A program made the translations under genes and the position numbers. A stretch of 20,802 nt of DNA from the NCBI GenBank assembly GCA_945949385.1, contig CAMFEL010000015.1, positions 1 to 20,802 of the forward strand, given 5' to 3'. Below are positions 6,892 to 15,094 of this stretch, one piece after another. The notes below the pieces were generated by a model. The model ran no database searches. It was not told the origin of the DNA and saw only the letters and a list, made by a program, of their open reading frames with translations. Position 1 is the first letter of the stretch, and each line of letters begins with the position of its first letter. This stretch comes from an uncultured Clostridia bacterium. Its GTDB lineage: Bacteria; Bacillota; Clostridia; Oscillospirales; CAG-272.

Positions 6892-7164
6892 TTAGTTAAC
6901 CTTGTCCTTCAGCTTTGCACCTGCGGAAAATGCAGGATACTTGCAAGCTGCAATCTTGATCTCTGCACCGGTAGCGGGGTTACGGCCGATGCGAGCTGCT
7001 CTCTCTTTAACTTCAAAGGTACCGAAGCCGATGAGCTGAACCTTGTCGCCGGCTGCGAGAGCCTCTGCTACTGCGTCGAGAACTGCTGCAACTGCTGCTT
7101 CAGCGTCCTTCTTCTTAAGATCGGTCTTAGCTGCTACTACGTCGATAAGCTGAGTCTTGTTCAT
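6892..7164 (-). CDS. hup: HU-family histone-like DNA-binding protein
   Basis: Small dimeric nucleoid protein that bends and compacts DNA. The product has 90 aa, full length for HU: N-K-T-Q-L-I-D at the N-terminus, an alanine-rich helical dimer region, then G-F-G-T-F-E-V-K-E-R-A-A-R and G-R-N-P-A-T-G at the tip of the DNA-binding arm, and K-L-K-D-K-V-N at the end. The ATG at 7164 has AAGGA nine bases upstream; a longer frame from a TTG at 7182 runs through this site and is not believed. It has its own strong promoter and a hairpin behind it, so it is probably expressed mostly as a single-gene transcript although it sits in the mazG-rqcP-yabP cluster, an arrangement known in Clostridia. Confidence 0.96.
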   Translation of the reverse strand: MNKTQLIDVVAAKTDLKKKDAEAAVAAVLDAVAEALAAGDKVQLIGFGTFEVKERAARIGRNPATGAEIKIAACKYPAFSAGAKLKDKVN

Positions 7165-7229
7165 AGGTGTGTTTCCTTTCAAAAAAATTATTTTACGAAA
7201 GCCTTGCTTCGCAATGCTTTTCTTGGCTT

Positions 7230-7258
7230 AGTATACCATTTTTCACGCGTCTTGGCAA
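7230..7258 (-). promoter_or_regulatory. Strong sigma-A promoter of hup
   Basis: On the minus strand TTGCCA (7253-7258) and TATACT (7230-7235) are 17 bases apart, a near-consensus pair. It predicts a start of transcription near 7223 and a leader of about 60 bases before the hup ATG. A-tracts lie just upstream. Confidence 0.82.
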
Positions 7259-7261
7259 GTG

Positions 7262-7328
7262 TTTTTTCTATTTTTTTGCTTATATATGGTGTTTTTTTAG
7301 TGATTTTTCTACAAAATATTGACTTTTT
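7262..7328. other. Phased A-tracts (likely curved DNA) upstream of the hup promoter
   Basis: Runs of T on the plus strand (A on the minus strand) lie at 7262-7267, 7271-7277, 7292-7298, 7304-7308 and 7324-7328. Their centres are about 9.5, 21, 11 and 20 bases apart, close to whole multiples of a helical turn, and directly adjoin the -35 box. This pattern predicts intrinsic bending and may also act as an UP element. The rest of the ~200-base gap between hup and mazG holds no gene that I can see. Confidence 0.6.
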
Positions 7329-7364
7329 AGGCTAAAATACCGATTTTCGGAGTGCGAAGTCTGA

Positions 7365-8120
7365 TCAGTTTTTCTGTTTTTCTTCAAACGAAGAGACAAA
7401 GCCGTCGGATATTTCCGTCAGCTTTTCCTCAAGATCGGTGTCGGAAAAGACGGCAGCACTGCACAAAGCGAAGATCGCCAGAGCGATTTTCTCGCCGTCC
7501 ATGCTGTCTTTGTTGCCCGACCCCTGCCTGTCCGATTTGATACCGTCAAGAGTCTTTTTTGCATAGTCAAGCGCCGAGGCGGCATCGGGAAAGCCGAAGG
7601 AAAACTTTCTCAGTGCTTTTTTCTGTATTTTCTGCGCACGCATAAGGGCAGGCAGATACGGCGGTACACGGCGAAGCTGATCCGCGTCGCTTTCCAAAGA
7701 TTTTTCCTCTTTCTTTATAGCGTCCCAGTTATCCAGCACCTCTCCCGTGTCCGAGACCTTAACATTCCCGAAAACATGGGGATGGCGGTTTATCATTTTA
7801 CGTGTAATGCCGTCGATAACGTCGCCGATATCGAAATTACCCTGTTCTTCTTCTATTCTTGCGTGGAAAAGCACCTGGAACAACAGGTCGCCAAGCTCCT
7901 CACACATGAGAGCTTTGTCATCCCTGTCTATTCCCTCCACTACCTCGTAAGTCTCTTCTATCAGACAGCCTCTGACGCTTTTATGAGTCTGCTCTCTGTC
8001 CCAAGGGCAGCCGCCGGGCTCACGAAGTGCGGCGGTAAGGGATACAAGTGAGGAAAAATCATGCTCCTCTTCACGTACCAGTGCTTCTTTGTCTTTTACA
8101 GGTATTTTTTTATCTTTCAT
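7365..8120 (-). CDS. mazG: MazG-family nucleoside triphosphate pyrophosphohydrolase
   Basis: Hydrolyses (d)NTPs to NMP and pyrophosphate; MazG proteins clear non-standard nucleotides. The product has 251 aa with two MazG-type repeats. The N-terminal repeat has G-G-C-P-W-D (~36-41), E-E-T-Y-E (55-59) and E-E-L-G-D (74-78), the magnesium-binding EExxE / ExxD set. The C-terminal repeat begins with P-A-L-M-R-A-Q-K-I-Q-K-K, but where the second acidic sets should be it has A-K-K-T-L-D-G-I and D-G-E-K-I-A-L-A-I-F, so its metal site looks lost. Start: ATG at 8120 with GAAGGA six bases upstream; an in-frame TTG at 8138 lacks support. It lacks the N-terminal methylase domain of B. subtilis YabN, which sits at the equivalent locus. 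It follows the flippase gene by 26 bases. Confidence 0.92.
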   Translation of the reverse strand: MKDKKIPVKDKEALVREEEHDFSSLVSLTAALREPGGCPWDREQTHKSVRGCLIEETYEVVEGIDRDDKALMCEELGDLLFQVLFHARIEEEQGNFDIGDVIDGITRKMINRHPHVFGNVKVSDTGEVLDNWDAIKKEEKSLESDADQLRRVPPYLPALMRAQKIQKKALRKFSFGFPDAASALDYAKKTLDGIKSDRQGSGNKDSMDGEKIALAIFALCSAAVFSDTDLEEKLTEISDGFVSSFEEKQKN

Positions 8121-8126
8121 TTTCGA

Positions 8127-8132
8127 TCCTTC
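8127..8132 (-). promoter_or_regulatory. Ribosome binding site deciding the mazG start
   Basis: GAAGGA on the minus strand, six bases before the ATG at 8120; it favours that codon over the TTG at 8138. Confidence 0.7.
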
Positions 8133-8146
8133 AGTCAAACGCTGAT

Positions 8147-9796
8147 TTATTTTATGAGCTTCAGGCGGTGCATAACTCCGTATATCTTCTGTCCTTTGGG
8201 CAAAAGCTTAATATCGTCTCCGGTAATTCCCCGAAGCAGCAGCAGAAAAGCAAGATATACGACTGCGGCAACGGCTATGGCTATAATTACAGAGATTTTT
8301 GAAGATATATATCCGGACAGCAAAAGATTTACGAAATATGCACTGACGGCGCATACTGCGCCTGCGGCAAGCGGCTTTCCGAAAAGTCCTGACAGCTTCG
8401 GCATAATACCCACGTGCTTGCGGATAAAGTACAGGTTCAGTATGGTTACGGTAAGGTAGCACAGAAAAGTGGAAACCGGTGTTCCCTTCATTCCAATATA
8501 TCTTATAAGCACAAAGTTTGTAGCAATTTTGACCGCGGCGCCGCAAAGCATGGAAATCAGCGGCTTGCGCTCATATCCTGCGGATTGGAGTATAGCGTTT
8601 GTTACTGACAGTATGCAGATAAACGCCGTAGAGGGTCCCAGAAGGGAGAGGAGCGGATGGGCAAGCTGTACGGATGACTGCTTGTAGAACAGACTCAGTA
8701 TAGGCTCCGAAAGTGCGGAAAGTCCCAGGCCGCAGGGTATACCGACTATCATTGCTATACGCATGGAGGACTCGCTTACTATCTTGCACCGCTGTGTGTC
8801 TCCGCGCTGTTTTGCGGCGGACAGCAAAGGTACGATTGAATAGGATATAGGATATATAAGCACGGGAGGCAGGTTAAACATAGGCACGGCAAGAGAGGTA
8901 TAATTGCCGTAAAGCTCCGTAGCCGCCACCTGGCTCAGACCCGTAGATTGAAGAAGCCTCTGAACGATAGCGGCGTCGATCAGATTTGTGAGGCTCATTA
9001 CGGAGGCACTGACTGTAATGGGCAGTGCTATAAGCACAAGTTTCTTCAAAAGGGTACCTCTTGAAAGAACTGTACTGTCCTCGCCCTGAGCAATATATTC
9101 GGCGTCATACTGCTGTTCCTTGAAAAGAAGCTTTGAGAACATCATGAACAGCATACCCAGAAAGGCGCCGGATGTAAGTCCCACAGTAGCGTAAGCCGCC
9201 ACAATATATATTTCGTAGCCCTGATCTATGGCATATTTTGCAAATACTATACCGACACCCAGCTTGCAGGCAGCTTCAAGAAACTGAGAAACTGCGGTAG
9301 GCACCATCTGCTGATACCCCTGGAAATATCCGCGCAGAGCGCTTGATATACATATGAACAAAAGGGTGGGGGCTATTGACATTACAGAATATTTTGTATT
9401 CTCCGCACCGATTGCTTTTGACACTATCCCCGAGCTGAAAAACATAATCAGCATTGAAACAACGCCGATTACAAAGAACAGTGCAACAGACAGACGGTAT
9501 ATTCTTTTAGTCTGTTTTAGCTGTCCCTTGGCGCGGCTGTTGGATATCATTATTGATATAGCAGTGGGAAGCCCGGCGGTGGATACCATATACAGGTATG
9601 TATAGAAGGTATACGCAGAGTTATAATAGCCCATACCCTCATCGCCGACGATGTGGTTCATGGGTATCTTGAACATAAGTCCTATCGCCTTAACGATAAG
9701 ATTGGTTACGGTCAGTACAAGTACACCCGAAAAGAACAGCTTTGAAGTGTTCTTTGCTTTCATATCCTTTACTGTCTGTACTTTTCTGTCTTTCAC
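8147..9796 (-). CDS. MOP-superfamily polysaccharide/lipid-linked sugar flippase, SpoVB/YabM type
   Basis: Polytopic membrane protein of the MVF/polysaccharide-transporter branch, which moves lipid-linked glycan precursors across the cytoplasmic membrane; relatives include SpoVB (spore cortex) and MurJ. The product has 549 aa and a dozen or more hydrophobic segments, starting at about residue 18 (L-F-F-S-G-V-L-V-L-T-V-T-N-L). The motifs G-M-G-Y-Y-N-S-A-Y and T-A-G-L-P-T-A-I-S are characteristic, as are the R-G-Y-F-Q-G-Y-Q-Q-M and P-V-L-I-Y-P-I-S-Y-S regions. GTG start with AGGAG five bases upstream. The position directly before mazG equals that of yabM before yabN in B. subtilis, which supports a YabM-type assignment; a role in cortex or cell wall synthesis is inference. 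Confidence 0.88.
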   Translation of the reverse strand: MKDRKVQTVKDMKAKNTSKLFFSGVLVLTVTNLIVKAIGLMFKIPMNHIVGDEGMGYYNSAYTFYTYLYMVSTAGLPTAISIMISNSRAKGQLKQTKRIYRLSVALFFVIGVVSMLIMFFSSGIVSKAIGAENTKYSVMSIAPTLLFICISSALRGYFQGYQQMVPTAVSQFLEAACKLGVGIVFAKYAIDQGYEIYIVAAYATVGLTSGAFLGMLFMMFSKLLFKEQQYDAEYIAQGEDSTVLSRGTLLKKLVLIALPITVSASVMSLTNLIDAAIVQRLLQSTGLSQVAATELYGNYTSLAVPMFNLPPVLIYPISYSIVPLLSAAKQRGDTQRCKIVSESSMRIAMIVGIPCGLGLSALSEPILSLFYKQSSVQLAHPLLSLLGPSTAFICILSVTNAILQSAGYERKPLISMLCGAAVKIATNFVLIRYIGMKGTPVSTFLCYLTVTILNLYFIRKHVGIMPKLSGLFGKPLAAGAVCAVSAYFVNLLLSGYISSKISVIIAIAVAAVVYLAFLLLLRGITGDDIKLLPKGQKIYGVMHRLKLIK

Positions 9797-9801
9797 GAAT
9801 A

Positions 9802-9806
9802 CTCCT
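9802..9806 (-). promoter_or_regulatory. Ribosome binding site deciding the flippase GTG start
   Basis: AGGAG on the minus strand, five bases before GTG at 9796, inside the 40-base gap after the kinase gene. Confidence 0.7.
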
Positions 9807-9836
9807 AACTCCGCCGCGGCGGTACTAAAGCTTTGA

Positions 9837-10736
9837 TTATACTATAAATTCACGGAACACGCTGTCCATGGGAATCATAGACGCTGTGACGGCGCTGCCC
9901 GCCGTACAGCACAGTTTTTCCCTCAGTCCGTAAACCGCATCGCTCATAAATCCGTCTGCGGGATAACCCTCGGTCACTTTCCGGTAATAACTGCTTATGA
10001 GAAAAATCTCATATGGCAGCATGGAATTTATTACGAAGTCCGTCTTGCCCATAAGAGGGAAAATATTCTTTTCCTCATTGGCACGGACAGCCGGCCACAG
10101 CTTCATGGTAAGCTCAACGGATGCAGATCTGTGGTAAAAGTCTCTGACAGTACGACGCATAAGCCTTATATCGTTTTTGTCAAACACGGTGCCCTTAACG
10201 CTTGCGTTATCAGCCACGCTTATAAATATGCTTCTGAAGCCGTAGGGCTTTATGACATTGCTGACAGAAGGGTACATAGCCTGTATGCCCTCAAATATAT
10301 AAATATCGTTCTCACGGGGAATATATTCCGTCAGACAAATACGTTTTCTCGTTGAAAAATCAAATGTGGGAAGTCTTGCAGCTCTTCCTGCGGACAAATC
10401 GTTTACGCATTTTTCAAAAAGAGGGATGTTTATGGAATCGGGCCCCTCCAGATCGTCAATACTCATCTTATCCATTTCCGCTTTTTCATAATAAAAATCG
10501 TCAATGGATATGACTCTTGCCCGTCTGCCGCCCGCCTCAAGAAGCGCCGTCAGCTTTTCGGCCGTGGTAGTTTTTCCCGAACAGGTAGGGCCCGCAAGAG
10601 TCAGATAACGTCCGCCCTTTTCCGAAAGCAGGGCATCGGCGATCCGTGACAGGCTTGTATTAAAACCCGTTTCACATTCCGCAACGAAGTTTTGTGCATC
10701 TCTTTTATCGGCATAAATGCTGTTTATCTCAATCAT
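9837..10736 (-). CDS. Uridine kinase-like P-loop nucleoside kinase
   Basis: P-loop phosphotransferase of the uridine kinase/phosphoribulokinase group, expected to phosphorylate a nucleoside (salvage) or a similar small molecule. The product has 299 aa. Seen: Walker A G-P-T-C-S-G-K-T (49-56), then V-I-S-I-D-D-F-Y-Y, the Udk/PRK motif with the catalytic Asp, T-F-D-F-S-T-R-K-R, and the Walker-B-like I-Y-I-F-E-G-I-Q-A. Start: the frame is open further upstream to 10862, overlapping hemZ, but ATG at 10736 is preferred because it has AGAAAGGTG ten bases upstream and leaves a normal 41-base gap. Many clostridial relatives are about twice this size with an N-terminal threonyl-tRNA-synthetase-like domain, which is absent here. 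Kinase fold is sure, substrate not. Confidence 0.85.
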   Translation of the reverse strand: MIEINSIYADKRDAQNFVAECETGFNTSLSRIADALLSEKGGRYLTLAGPTCSGKTTTAEKLTALLEAGGRRARVISIDDFYYEKAEMDKMSIDDLEGPDSINIPLFEKCVNDLSAGRAARLPTFDFSTRKRICLTEYIPRENDIYIFEGIQAMYPSVSNVIKPYGFRSIFISVADNASVKGTVFDKNDIRLMRRTVRDFYHRSASVELTMKLWPAVRANEEKNIFPLMGKTDFVINSMLPYEIFLISSYYRKVTEGYPADGFMSDAVYGLREKLCCTAGSAVTASMIPMDSVFREFIV

Positions 10737-10777
10737 CCGCGGCAGGCACCTTTCTAAGTTTCTCGTATACTCAGCCT

Positions 10778-12331
10778 CTATAAAGCGGCAAAACCGCCCT
10801 CTGTACCGTCTTGCTCCGAAGACCCGACGTTCTGAGGCTCTCCTTCGTAAAAACGAATACATTCCTCCAGAAGTTCCTTATACCTTTTTTCCGCGCTGTT
10901 TTTCGTCGGATCAAGATATTCATACGGGTATTTGGTCTCGCAGACACGCTTTATTTTTACCGTTTTGTCGTCGGGAGATACAAGCTTTGTCATAGCGGAG
11001 GCGCCAATACCGAAAACGGTGTGCAGCTCCTCCATCATGAATATATTATACAGACACTCGTGTCCGTCTTTGGCATATCCTGCGTTTTCAAGATTTGCAG
11101 CCGTGTTTTTCTGCCTGTAAAGATAATACGGTGCGTAGTGAGCTCTGTCAAGCATTTTCCCTGCGGCGTCAAGAGCCGCGGCCGTCCCTCTGTCCTGCGG
11201 GCGGAACACAAGATCGCCGTCGGTTTTTACTATCTGCGCGGCGCGCTTTGCGTAAAAGGTATGTACGGTTATGTTTGTGGGGTCAAGGCCGATCACCGTT
11301 TCAAGAGAGGACAGAAAGCTGTCACCGCTCTCGCCGGGAAGCCCCGCAATAAGGTCTACATTTATGTCTCTTATGCCGCTGTCCTTTGTTGCGCCGTAAG
11401 CCCTGAGAAAGTCCTCCGGGGTGTGCCGTCTGCCGATCGCAGAAAGCACATCGGCGTTCATAGTCTGGGCATTGACGCTGACACGGGTAACGCCGAAGTC
11501 CCGGGCAATACGCAGTTTTTCCGTGTTTATGGTATCAGGTCTGCCGGCTTCAAGAGTAAACTCCCGAAGCGCGCTTATATCCGTACATTCACTCAGCTTT
11601 TTCAAAACGCAGAAAAGCTGTTTTTCGTCAAGAACGGTAGGAGTGCCGCCGCCGATATACAGCGTTGAAACCTCAAGACCCAGACGTTTTATAATGGCAA
11701 AGGTGTTTTCAATGTCAGTACAAAGCCTGTCGGCATAATCGGGTATAAGGGATAAAAGCCTTGGGGAAGCAAATGAAGTAAAGGAACAGTAGGAGCATTT
11801 GGAAGGGCAAAAAGGGATTGCAGCATATACACTGCACCGACGCCTGTCACCGTCTGTTGTAAGTCTCAGTTCTCTGAGCGCGGTGCCGACTGCAATTCTT
11901 GCTTTTTCCGCAGAGCAGAAATAGTCTTTTACAAGGATTTCTTCGACTTCGCTTCCGCTTTTGCCCGCCGAGAGCATATCCCGACAAATTCTCACGGGTC
12001 TGACTCCGGTAAGTATTCCCCACGGAGGCACAGTGCCGCAAACCTCGCATCCTGCAAGATACAAAGCTCCGCCGCAGGCAAGATTGCATAGCCGCTTTTC
12101 ACCTGATCTCGCCGCAGTCTCGGCAGACGGGGCATAGGATTTCTCAACTGTATTTCCGTCCTTTGTAATACGGGCGTGTCCCACGGCGGTTTCCCCGTCC
12201 CGGGACACGGAAAGTTCCACTACGGGTTCCCCTCCGCTGCCGTCCTCAGGAAAACCGGAGCCGGGAAAAAACAGAAGCGCCAACGCCTGAGCGCTGTATT
12301 TACTGACGGAGCCGTCCGTTATAAGCGTCAT
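10778..12331 (-). CDS. hemZ: HemZ-type radical SAM protein (oxygen-independent coproporphyrinogen oxidase family)
   Basis: Radical S-adenosylmethionine enzyme of the HemN/HemW/HemZ group; HemZ was described as an anaerobic coproporphyrinogen III dehydrogenase in B. subtilis, while relatives include heme chaperones, so the exact activity is uncertain. The product has 517 aa. Seen: an N-terminal domain of about 165 residues with G-T-V-P-P-W-G-I-L-T-G-V-R-P, characteristic of HemZ and absent from HemW; the cluster motif C175-x3-C179-x2-C182 (P-F-C-P-S-K-C-S-Y-C); L-Y-I-G-G-G-T-P-T for SAM binding; and F-T-L-E-A-G-R-P-D. The C-terminal part contains Y-L-Y-R-Q-K-N-T-A. ATG start with AAAGG about 13 bases upstream, a weak site. 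It lies 57 bases after dtd. Confidence 0.9.
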   Translation of the reverse strand: MTLITDGSVSKYSAQALALLFFPGSGFPEDGSGGEPVVELSVSRDGETAVGHARITKDGNTVEKSYAPSAETAARSGEKRLCNLACGGALYLAGCEVCGTVPPWGILTGVRPVRICRDMLSAGKSGSEVEEILVKDYFCSAEKARIAVGTALRELRLTTDGDRRRCSVYAAIPFCPSKCSYCSFTSFASPRLLSLIPDYADRLCTDIENTFAIIKRLGLEVSTLYIGGGTPTVLDEKQLFCVLKKLSECTDISALREFTLEAGRPDTINTEKLRIARDFGVTRVSVNAQTMNADVLSAIGRRHTPEDFLRAYGATKDSGIRDINVDLIAGLPGESGDSFLSSLETVIGLDPTNITVHTFYAKRAAQIVKTDGDLVFRPQDRGTAAALDAAGKMLDRAHYAPYYLYRQKNTAANLENAGYAKDGHECLYNIFMMEELHTVFGIGASAMTKLVSPDDKTVKIKRVCETKYPYEYLDPTKNSAEKRYKELLEECIRFYEGEPQNVGSSEQDGTEGGFAAL

Positions 12332-12388
12332 GGGCGTGACCGTACCTTTCTGAAAATTTACATAGTTTATTGGCAGTTTACAGGTTTT

Positions 12389-12853
12389 TCAAATATCCCG
12401 CTCGCCCTTCAGCACGCGGCTGTCCATACAGATCGTGACAGGTCCGTCGTTTTTAAAGGAGACCTTCATATCGGAGCGGAATTTTCCCTTTGCAAGCCCC
12501 GGAACAAGAGCTGACAGCTTTTCGCAGAAAAGCTCAAACATTCTTTCGGCCACCTCCGGAGGGGCGCTCATCATATAGTCCGGTCTGTTGCCCTTTTTGT
12601 ATGAAGCAAGCAATGTAAAATTGGGAACTACCATTACTTCCCCGCCGATGTCATTTACGGACAGATTCATTTTGTCGCTGCTGTCCGTAAAGATGCGCAA
12701 AGCGGAAATCTTTTTTACAAGCAGGTCAATATCCTCTTCCTCATCGCTGCGGGAAACACCAAGCAGCACCAGAAGTCCCGCGCCGCACCCGGAATACGGC
12801 TCGCCGTCCGCCGTAAGGCTTGCGGATGTTATTCTTTGAATTACAGCTATCAT
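12389..12853 (-). CDS. dtd: D-aminoacyl-tRNA deacylase (DTD)
   Basis: Hydrolyses the ester bond of D-aminoacyl-tRNAs and glycyl-tRNA(Ala), a chirality proofreading step of translation. The product has 154 aa, the family length. Seen: M-I-A-V-I-Q-R-I-T-S-A-S at the N-terminus, G-L-L-V-L-L-G-V, K-M-N-L-S-V, and N-D-G-P-V-T (135-140) with the Gly-cis-Pro pair (137-138) that reads chirality. The active-site motif, usually SQFTL at 77-81, is P-N-F-T-L here; Thr80, the catalytic-pocket threonine, is kept. The ATG follows the rel stop codon directly (TGA ATG), with AAGAGG inside the end of rel. rel-dtd is a common pair in Firmicutes. Confidence 0.95.
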   Translation of the reverse strand: MIAVIQRITSASLTADGEPYSGCGAGLLVLLGVSRSDEEEDIDLLVKKISALRIFTDSSDKMNLSVNDIGGEVMVVPNFTLLASYKKGNRPDYMMSAPPEVAERMFELFCEKLSALVPGLAKGKFRSDMKVSFKNDGPVTICMDSRVLKGERDI

Positions 12854-15094
12854 TCAGTTAAAGCCTCTTATTACATTATTGACATGGGGCACGTTTCTGA
12901 GCCGCGACACTACGGAATTGAAATGAGAGGTGTCCTTGCAGGTAAACTTCAGGTTAACGGCAATTCCGTCGTCGCCGTGCTTTCTTGAATTTATCTGAAT
13001 AATAGACACTCTCATATCCGCAAGGGCGGAGGTTATGCCTGCAATGACGGAAATATCGTCATCGGCAAATATCTGAATAACCGCTTCATAAACGCTTTGC
13101 TGTCCGCGGTGCAGCTCAGCCTCATCCCATTCGGTACGAATCCAACGGTGGAAAAAGTCCTCGTTTTTCATTCCGTTTATAACATTGGGGCAGTCGCGCT
13201 TATGGATGGAAACGCCGTAGCCCTTTGTAATAAAGCCGATAATGGGGTCTCCCGGCAGGGGGTTGCAGCACTTTGCAAACTTGACCGCGCAGCCGCGCTC
13301 ACCGTCCACGATAATACCGCCGGACTTTCCGCTTCCCGGCGCGGGAGAGGTCTTGACCTCACTTACCTCAACGGGATGATGCTCGTCCTCGGGCTTTACG
13401 TATTTCACAACCTCATCCCGCAGCTTGGGCAGTATCTTACTCATGGCAAGTCCGCCGTAGCCCAAAGCATTGCAAAGATCTTCGGCGTCCTGCATACCTA
13501 CTCTGTGAGCCACGCCCGTGATTATCTCGGTGCGCTGAGACTCGGTGGTACGCTTTGAGATCTTGGCAATCTCTCTGTCAAGATCGGCGCGACCGATTAC
13601 AATATTCTCGCTTCGCTTCTCTTTTTTAAACCACTGGCGTATTTTACTGCGGGCTTCACCTGTCTTGACTATTTTCAGCCAGTCGCGGCTGGGTCCTTTG
13701 GAGGCGGCGGAAGTGATAATCTCAACGATCTCGCCGTTCTGAGGGCATTTGTCTATGGGGGCAATCATGCCGTTGATCTTTGCACCCACCATTTTGTTGC
13801 CCACCTGCGAGTGGATGGCGTATGCAAAGTCTATCAGCGTGGAGCCTTGCGGCAGAGCGATCACATCTCCCTTAGGCGTGAACACAAAGGTCTCGTCGTG
13901 GAATATATCAATCTTCAATGAGTGCATAAAGTCGTCCGGGTCGATATTCTCGTTCTCGGAGTCGATAAGCCGTGACACCCATTCCAGCTTGCGGTCGATC
14001 TCTTCCTTGCTCTGCGTTCCCGATTTGTACTTCCAGTGAGCGGCGATACCGTATTCGGCAATATGGTGCATTTCCCGTGTTCGAATCTGCACCTCAAAGG
14101 GCACGCCCTCCCTGCCTATTACGGTAGTGTGCAGAGACTGGTACATATTGGGTTTAGGCGTGGAAATATAGTCCTTGAAGCGACCGGGCACGCTTTTATA
14201 CATCTCATGGATTATGCCCAGCGCCGTGTAGCATTCAAGCTCTGTTTCAACGATAATACGCAGGGCGTAAAAGTCGTATATTTCGTCAAATTCTTTTGCC
14301 TGATTGTACATTTTTCGGTATATGCTGTAAACTGTCTTTACACGCCCCTCAAGAGAAAAGGAAATACCGTTCTTTTCAAGGACTTCCGAAACATTTTTCC
14401 GTACATTCCCGATAAAATCGCGGTTCTGACCGTATTTTTCCTCAATATGGCGGGTGACCTCCGCGTATCCTATGGGGTCAAGGTAAAGAAGCGCAAGATT
14501 TTCAAGCTCCTGCTTTATGCGCTGCATACCGAGCCGGTGAGCAAGCGGCGCATACACATGCATAGTCTCCAGCGCGGTAGTTCTGCGCTTGCTTTCCGGC
14601 TTTGCGTCAAGGGTGCGCATTTTGTGAAGTCTGTCGCACAGCTTAATGAATATGACTCTGATATCCTTGGACATGGCAAGGAGCATACGGCGGATGTTTT
14701 CCATCTGCGCTTCTTCCTTGTCCTCGATATTCATATCCACCATTTTGGTAAGTCCCGACACAAGCATTGCAACCTCGGAGCCGAACTCCTTTTCGATGGT
14801 CTCAATGTCTGTCTTGTCGGAGCAATCCTCCACCGTGTCGTGCAGAAAAGCGGCGCAGATGGAGTCAGTGTCAAGTCCCAAAGCCGCCACTATCTCCGCA
14901 ACAGCAATGGGATGGATTATATACGGCTCTCCGCTGTTGCGGAACTGTCCCTCGTGCAGATCCGCCGCATACAGATATGCCTTGCGTATCTTATCTATAT
15001 CGTACTTTTTCCCGCTTGCCTTAAGTATGGACATAAGGTTTGTCACATTTGACATTCGGGGGTCGTTTTCACTGTATCGGAGCATATGGGTCAT
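12854..15094 (-). CDS. rel: Bifunctional (p)ppGpp synthetase/hydrolase Rel
   Basis: Makes and degrades the alarmones ppGpp and pppGpp in the stringent response; ribosome-associated. The product has 746 aa, full length. Hydrolase domain: H61-P, H85-D86 in F-L-H-D-T-V-E-D, and K-L-C-D-R-L-H-K-M-R (151-160). Synthetase domain: G-R-V-K-T-V-Y-S-I-Y-R-K-M (250-262), Y-D-F-Y-A-L-R-I, Y-Q-S-L-H-T and E-V-Q-I-R-T. R-F-K-D (305-308) is the RxKD motif of bifunctional enzymes, as opposed to the ExDD of synthetase-only RelA. A TGS domain spans about 396-460, a zinc-finger-like segment contains C-A-V-K-F-A-K-C-C-N-P, and an ACT domain ends the protein. The ATG overlaps the recJ stop by four bases (ATGA); the second ATG at 15085 has the better placed AGGGA and is an alternative start. 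Confidence 0.97.
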   Translation of the reverse strand: MTHMLRYSENDPRMSNVTNLMSILKASGKKYDIDKIRKAYLYAADLHEGQFRNSGEPYIIHPIAVAEIVAALGLDTDSICAAFLHDTVEDCSDKTDIETIEKEFGSEVAMLVSGLTKMVDMNIEDKEEAQMENIRRMLLAMSKDIRVIFIKLCDRLHKMRTLDAKPESKRRTTALETMHVYAPLAHRLGMQRIKQELENLALLYLDPIGYAEVTRHIEEKYGQNRDFIGNVRKNVSEVLEKNGISFSLEGRVKTVYSIYRKMYNQAKEFDEIYDFYALRIIVETELECYTALGIIHEMYKSVPGRFKDYISTPKPNMYQSLHTTVIGREGVPFEVQIRTREMHHIAEYGIAAHWKYKSGTQSKEEIDRKLEWVSRLIDSENENIDPDDFMHSLKIDIFHDETFVFTPKGDVIALPQGSTLIDFAYAIHSQVGNKMVGAKINGMIAPIDKCPQNGEIVEIITSAASKGPSRDWLKIVKTGEARSKIRQWFKKEKRSENIVIGRADLDREIAKISKRTTESQRTEIITGVAHRVGMQDAEDLCNALGYGGLAMSKILPKLRDEVVKYVKPEDEHHPVEVSEVKTSPAPGSGKSGGIIVDGERGCAVKFAKCCNPLPGDPIIGFITKGYGVSIHKRDCPNVINGMKNEDFFHRWIRTEWDEAELHRGQQSVYEAVIQIFADDDISVIAGITSALADMRVSIIQINSRKHGDDGIAVNLKFTCKDTSHFNSVVSRLRNVPHVNNVIRGFN

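Noticed and set aside
6892..7182. Longer HU frame starting at 7182
   Set aside because: The first codon is TTG and the frame runs through the real Shine-Dalgarno sequence; the ATG at 7164 gives the canonical HU N-terminus.
7340..7350. Possible terminator CCGAAAATCGG after mazG
   Set aside because: The stem is only 4 bp with a 3-base loop and the following T-run is interrupted. A transcription stop is likely somewhere here, but this structure is too weak to call.
10737..10862. N-terminal extension of the uridine-kinase-like protein overlapping hemZ
   Set aside because: The added residues are Arg-rich and unlike the family, and the ATG at 10736 has its own AGAAAGGTG site.
14036..15052. A 338-codon plus-strand open frame
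   Set aside because: It is fully antisense to the conserved rel gene and shows no domain or plausible ribosome binding site.
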